Assembly: GCA_024958715.1 (NCBI GenBank)
Contig: JANWUS010000024.1
Coordinates: 1 to 64,000, forward strand
Length of the DNA: 64,000 nucleotides
DNA from: Cyanobium sp. FGCU52
GTDB lineage: Bacteria; Cyanobacteriota; Cyanobacteriia; PCC-6307; Cyanobiaceae
Reading direction: 5' to 3'
The notes below the pieces were generated by a model. It did not search any database, had not been told where the DNA came from, and saw nothing but the letters and a program-made list of their open reading frames with translations. Within the stretch, counting starts at the first letter, position 1. Each line of letters begins with the position of its first letter. Shown here piece after piece: positions 62,468 to 64,000 of the stretch. A program made the translations under genes and the position numbers.

Positions 62468-64000
62468 GTGAGCGAACCCGCCCGCTACCGCCCCCAGGCG
62501 ATCGAGGAGCCCTGGCAGAGGCGTTGGCAGGAGGAAGGACGCGACCACACACCTGAGAGTGGGAGCGGAGAGCCCTATTACGCCCTCTCGATGTTCCCCT
62601 ATCCCTCGGGGAACCTGCACATGGGCCATGTGCGCAACTACGTGATCACCGATGTGATCGCGCGGGTGCAGCGCATGCGCGGCCGGCGGGTGCTGCATCC
62701 GATGGGCTGGGACGCCTTCGGCCTGCCGGCGGAGAACGCGGCGATCGAGCGGGGCGTCGACCCCGGCGCCTGGACCGATCGCAACATCGCCGCGATGCGC
62801 GCCCAGCTGCAGCGGCTGGGCCTGTCGATCGACTGGGAGCGGGAAGTGGCCACCTGCCACGCGGACTACTACCGCTGGACCCAGTGGCTGTTCCTGCAGT
62901 TCCTCGAGGCCGGCCTGGCCTACCGGCGCGAGGCCACCGTGAACTGGGACCCGGTGGACCAGACGGTGCTGGCCAACGAGCAGGTGGATGGCGAGGGGCG
63001 CTCCTGGCGCAGCGGCGCCCTGGTGGAGAAACGCCAGCTGCGCCAGTGGTTCCTCAAGATCACCGCCTACGCCGACCAGCTGCTCGACGACCTCGATCAG
63101 CTCCAGGGCTGGCCGGAGCGGGTGCGCACGATGCAGGCCAACTGGATCGGCCGCAGCAGGGGCGCCGAGCTGCGCTTCCCCGTGCTCGATGCCGCCGGCG
63201 AACCCACCGGCGACACGATCCCGGTGTTCACCACCCGCGCCGACACGATCTACGGCGCCAGCTACGTGGTGCTGGCCCCCGAGCATCCGCTTGTGGCCTC
63301 CCTCACCACCCCGGGTCAGCAGGTGGCGGTGGAGGCCTTCTGCGATCTGGTGAGCCGCCAGAGCGAGCAGGAGCGCACCGCCGAGGACCGGCCCAAGCGC
63401 GGCGTGCCGATCGGGGCCTTCGTCCGCAACCCCGCCAGCGGCGAAGTGCTGCCGCTGTGGATCGCCGACTACGTGCTGGCCGAGTACGGCACCGGCGCCG
63501 TGATGGGCGTTCCCGCCCATGACCAGCGCGACTTCGTCTTCGCCCGCCAGTACGAACTGCCGGTGCGGCAGGTGATCATTCCCGAGGGCTCCGACGAGCA
63601 CGCCTTCGAGGGGGGCGCCTGGACAGAGCCGGGGGTGCTGATCCACTCCGGCCCCTTCGACGGCCTCACCAGCGTCGAGGCCCGCAGCGCCATCGCCGCG
63701 CGGGCCGCCGAGGAGGGCTGGGGTGAGGAGCGCATCCAGTACCGCCTGCGCGACTGGCTGATCTCCCGCCAGCGCTACTGGGGCTGCCCGATCCCGGTGA
63801 TCCACTGCGACGACTGCGGCGTGGTGCCGGTTCCCGCCGAGCAGCTGCCGGTGGAGCTCCCCCGCGACGTGGCCTTCAGCGGCAAGGGGGCTTCACCGCT
63901 GGCCCAGCTGGAGAGCTGGGTGAACGTGGCCTGCCCGTGCTGCGGCAAGCCGGCCCGGCGGGAGACCGACACGATGGACACCTTCATGTGCTCCAGCTGG
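62468..64000 (+). CDS. leuS: leucyl-tRNA synthetase, 5' part
   Basis: The first 511 codons, continuing past the window. GTG start at 62468. '[20 protein letters not shown]' holds the HIGH motif, followed by '[20 protein letters not shown]'. The CP1 editing domain shows '[20 protein letters not shown]' and '[20 protein letters not shown]'. The leucine-specific region '[20 protein letters not shown]' begins just before the end. The KMSKS loop lies beyond the window. Confidence 0.97.
   Translation, partial: MSEPARYRPQAIEEPWQRRWQEEGRDHTPESGSGEPYYALSMFPYPSGNLHMGHVRNYVITDVIARVQRMRGRRVLHPMGWDAFGLPAENAAIERGVDPGAWTDRNIAAMRAQLQRLGLSIDWEREVATCHADYYRWTQWLFLQFLEAGLAYRREATVNWDPVDQTVLANEQVDGEGRSWRSGALVEKRQLRQWFLKITAYADQLLDDLDQLQGWPERVRTMQANWIGRSRGAELRFPVLDAAGEPTGDTIPVFTTRADTIYGASYVVLAPEHPLVASLTTPGQQVAVEAFCDLVSRQSEQERTAEDRPKRGVPIGAFVRNPASGEVLPLWIADYVLAEYGTGAVMGVPAHDQRDFVFARQYELPVRQVIIPEGSDEHAFEGGAWTEPGVLIHSGPFDGLTSVEARSAIAARAAEEGWGEERIQYRLRDWLISRQRYWGCPIPVIHCDDCGVVPVPAEQLPVELPRDVAFSGKGASPLAQLESWVNVACPCCGKPARRETDTMDTFMCSSW

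Overview
The window looks like the chromosome of a picocyanobacterium of the Cyanobium / alpha-Synechococcus type. It is GC-rich and densely packed, with short intergenic gaps and many GTG or TTG starts. It carries phycobilisome and photosynthesis-maintenance genes (apcD, psb32-like, pcxA, a CCB-type cytochrome b6f assembly factor, hemJ), a KaiB paralogue, an SLH-type porin, a group 3 sigma factor and many cyanobacteria-only families (DUF3370, DUF1995, DUF4330, Mo-nitro_C, cyanobacterial Hfq). No rRNA, CRISPR array or phage module was seen. Assignments rest on motif and family recognition by eye; no database search was run.

Layout. 1-493: first codons of a class II fructose-bisphosphate aldolase abut a decayed ISAs1-type transposase and its terminal repeat. 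555-6815: a cyanobacterial secreted protein, purS-purQ, 2-Cys peroxiredoxin, glutathione reductase, porin and a KaiB-like gene. 6794-11263: a small accessory island between an intact tRNA-Met(CAT) and a 3'-half copy of the same tRNA in the same orientation, the pattern left by integration at a tRNA 3' end. It carries a metallothionein, an NRAMP Mn/Fe transporter, a broken hupE, a two-gene DUF3721 operon and a divergent MerR regulator with a clear palindromic operator between them. 11312-28508: core genes for envelope (M23 peptidase, LptC-like), cobamide (cobU), tRNA/translation (trmL, metG, pheT, S18, L33, RNase II/R, rlmD) and photosynthesis (pcxA, psb32-like, ccb). 28639-29196: apcD and its terminator. 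29197-30273: a gene-free stretch with nested inverted repeats. 30274-44365: J-domain/DUF3370 pair, sigma factor, AP4A phosphorylase-like enzyme, SpoIID-like protein, PhzF, gpsA, a short-chain dehydrogenase, B12-dependent metH and ilvE. 44419-52956: cobN, PHP phosphoesterase, hemJ, and a FecR + CHASE2-adenylate cyclase pair. 52981-64000: uvrC, flavin reductase, coaD, a DivIVA-like coiled coil, a minus-strand cluster dapF / cysteine desulfurase / DUF1995 / DUF4330 / dacB, hfq, and leuS running off the end.

Functional links: cobU and cobN supply cobamide that metH needs. trmL-cobU-pcxA-psb32-like form a tight minus-strand run, as do rpmG-rpsR-rnr. The most novel-looking part is the tRNA-bounded metal island, especially MerR + operator + two DUF3721 proteins, one of them fused to a Gly/Met pentapeptide-repeat domain through a His-rich linker. 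This is a plausible undescribed metal-responsive module.
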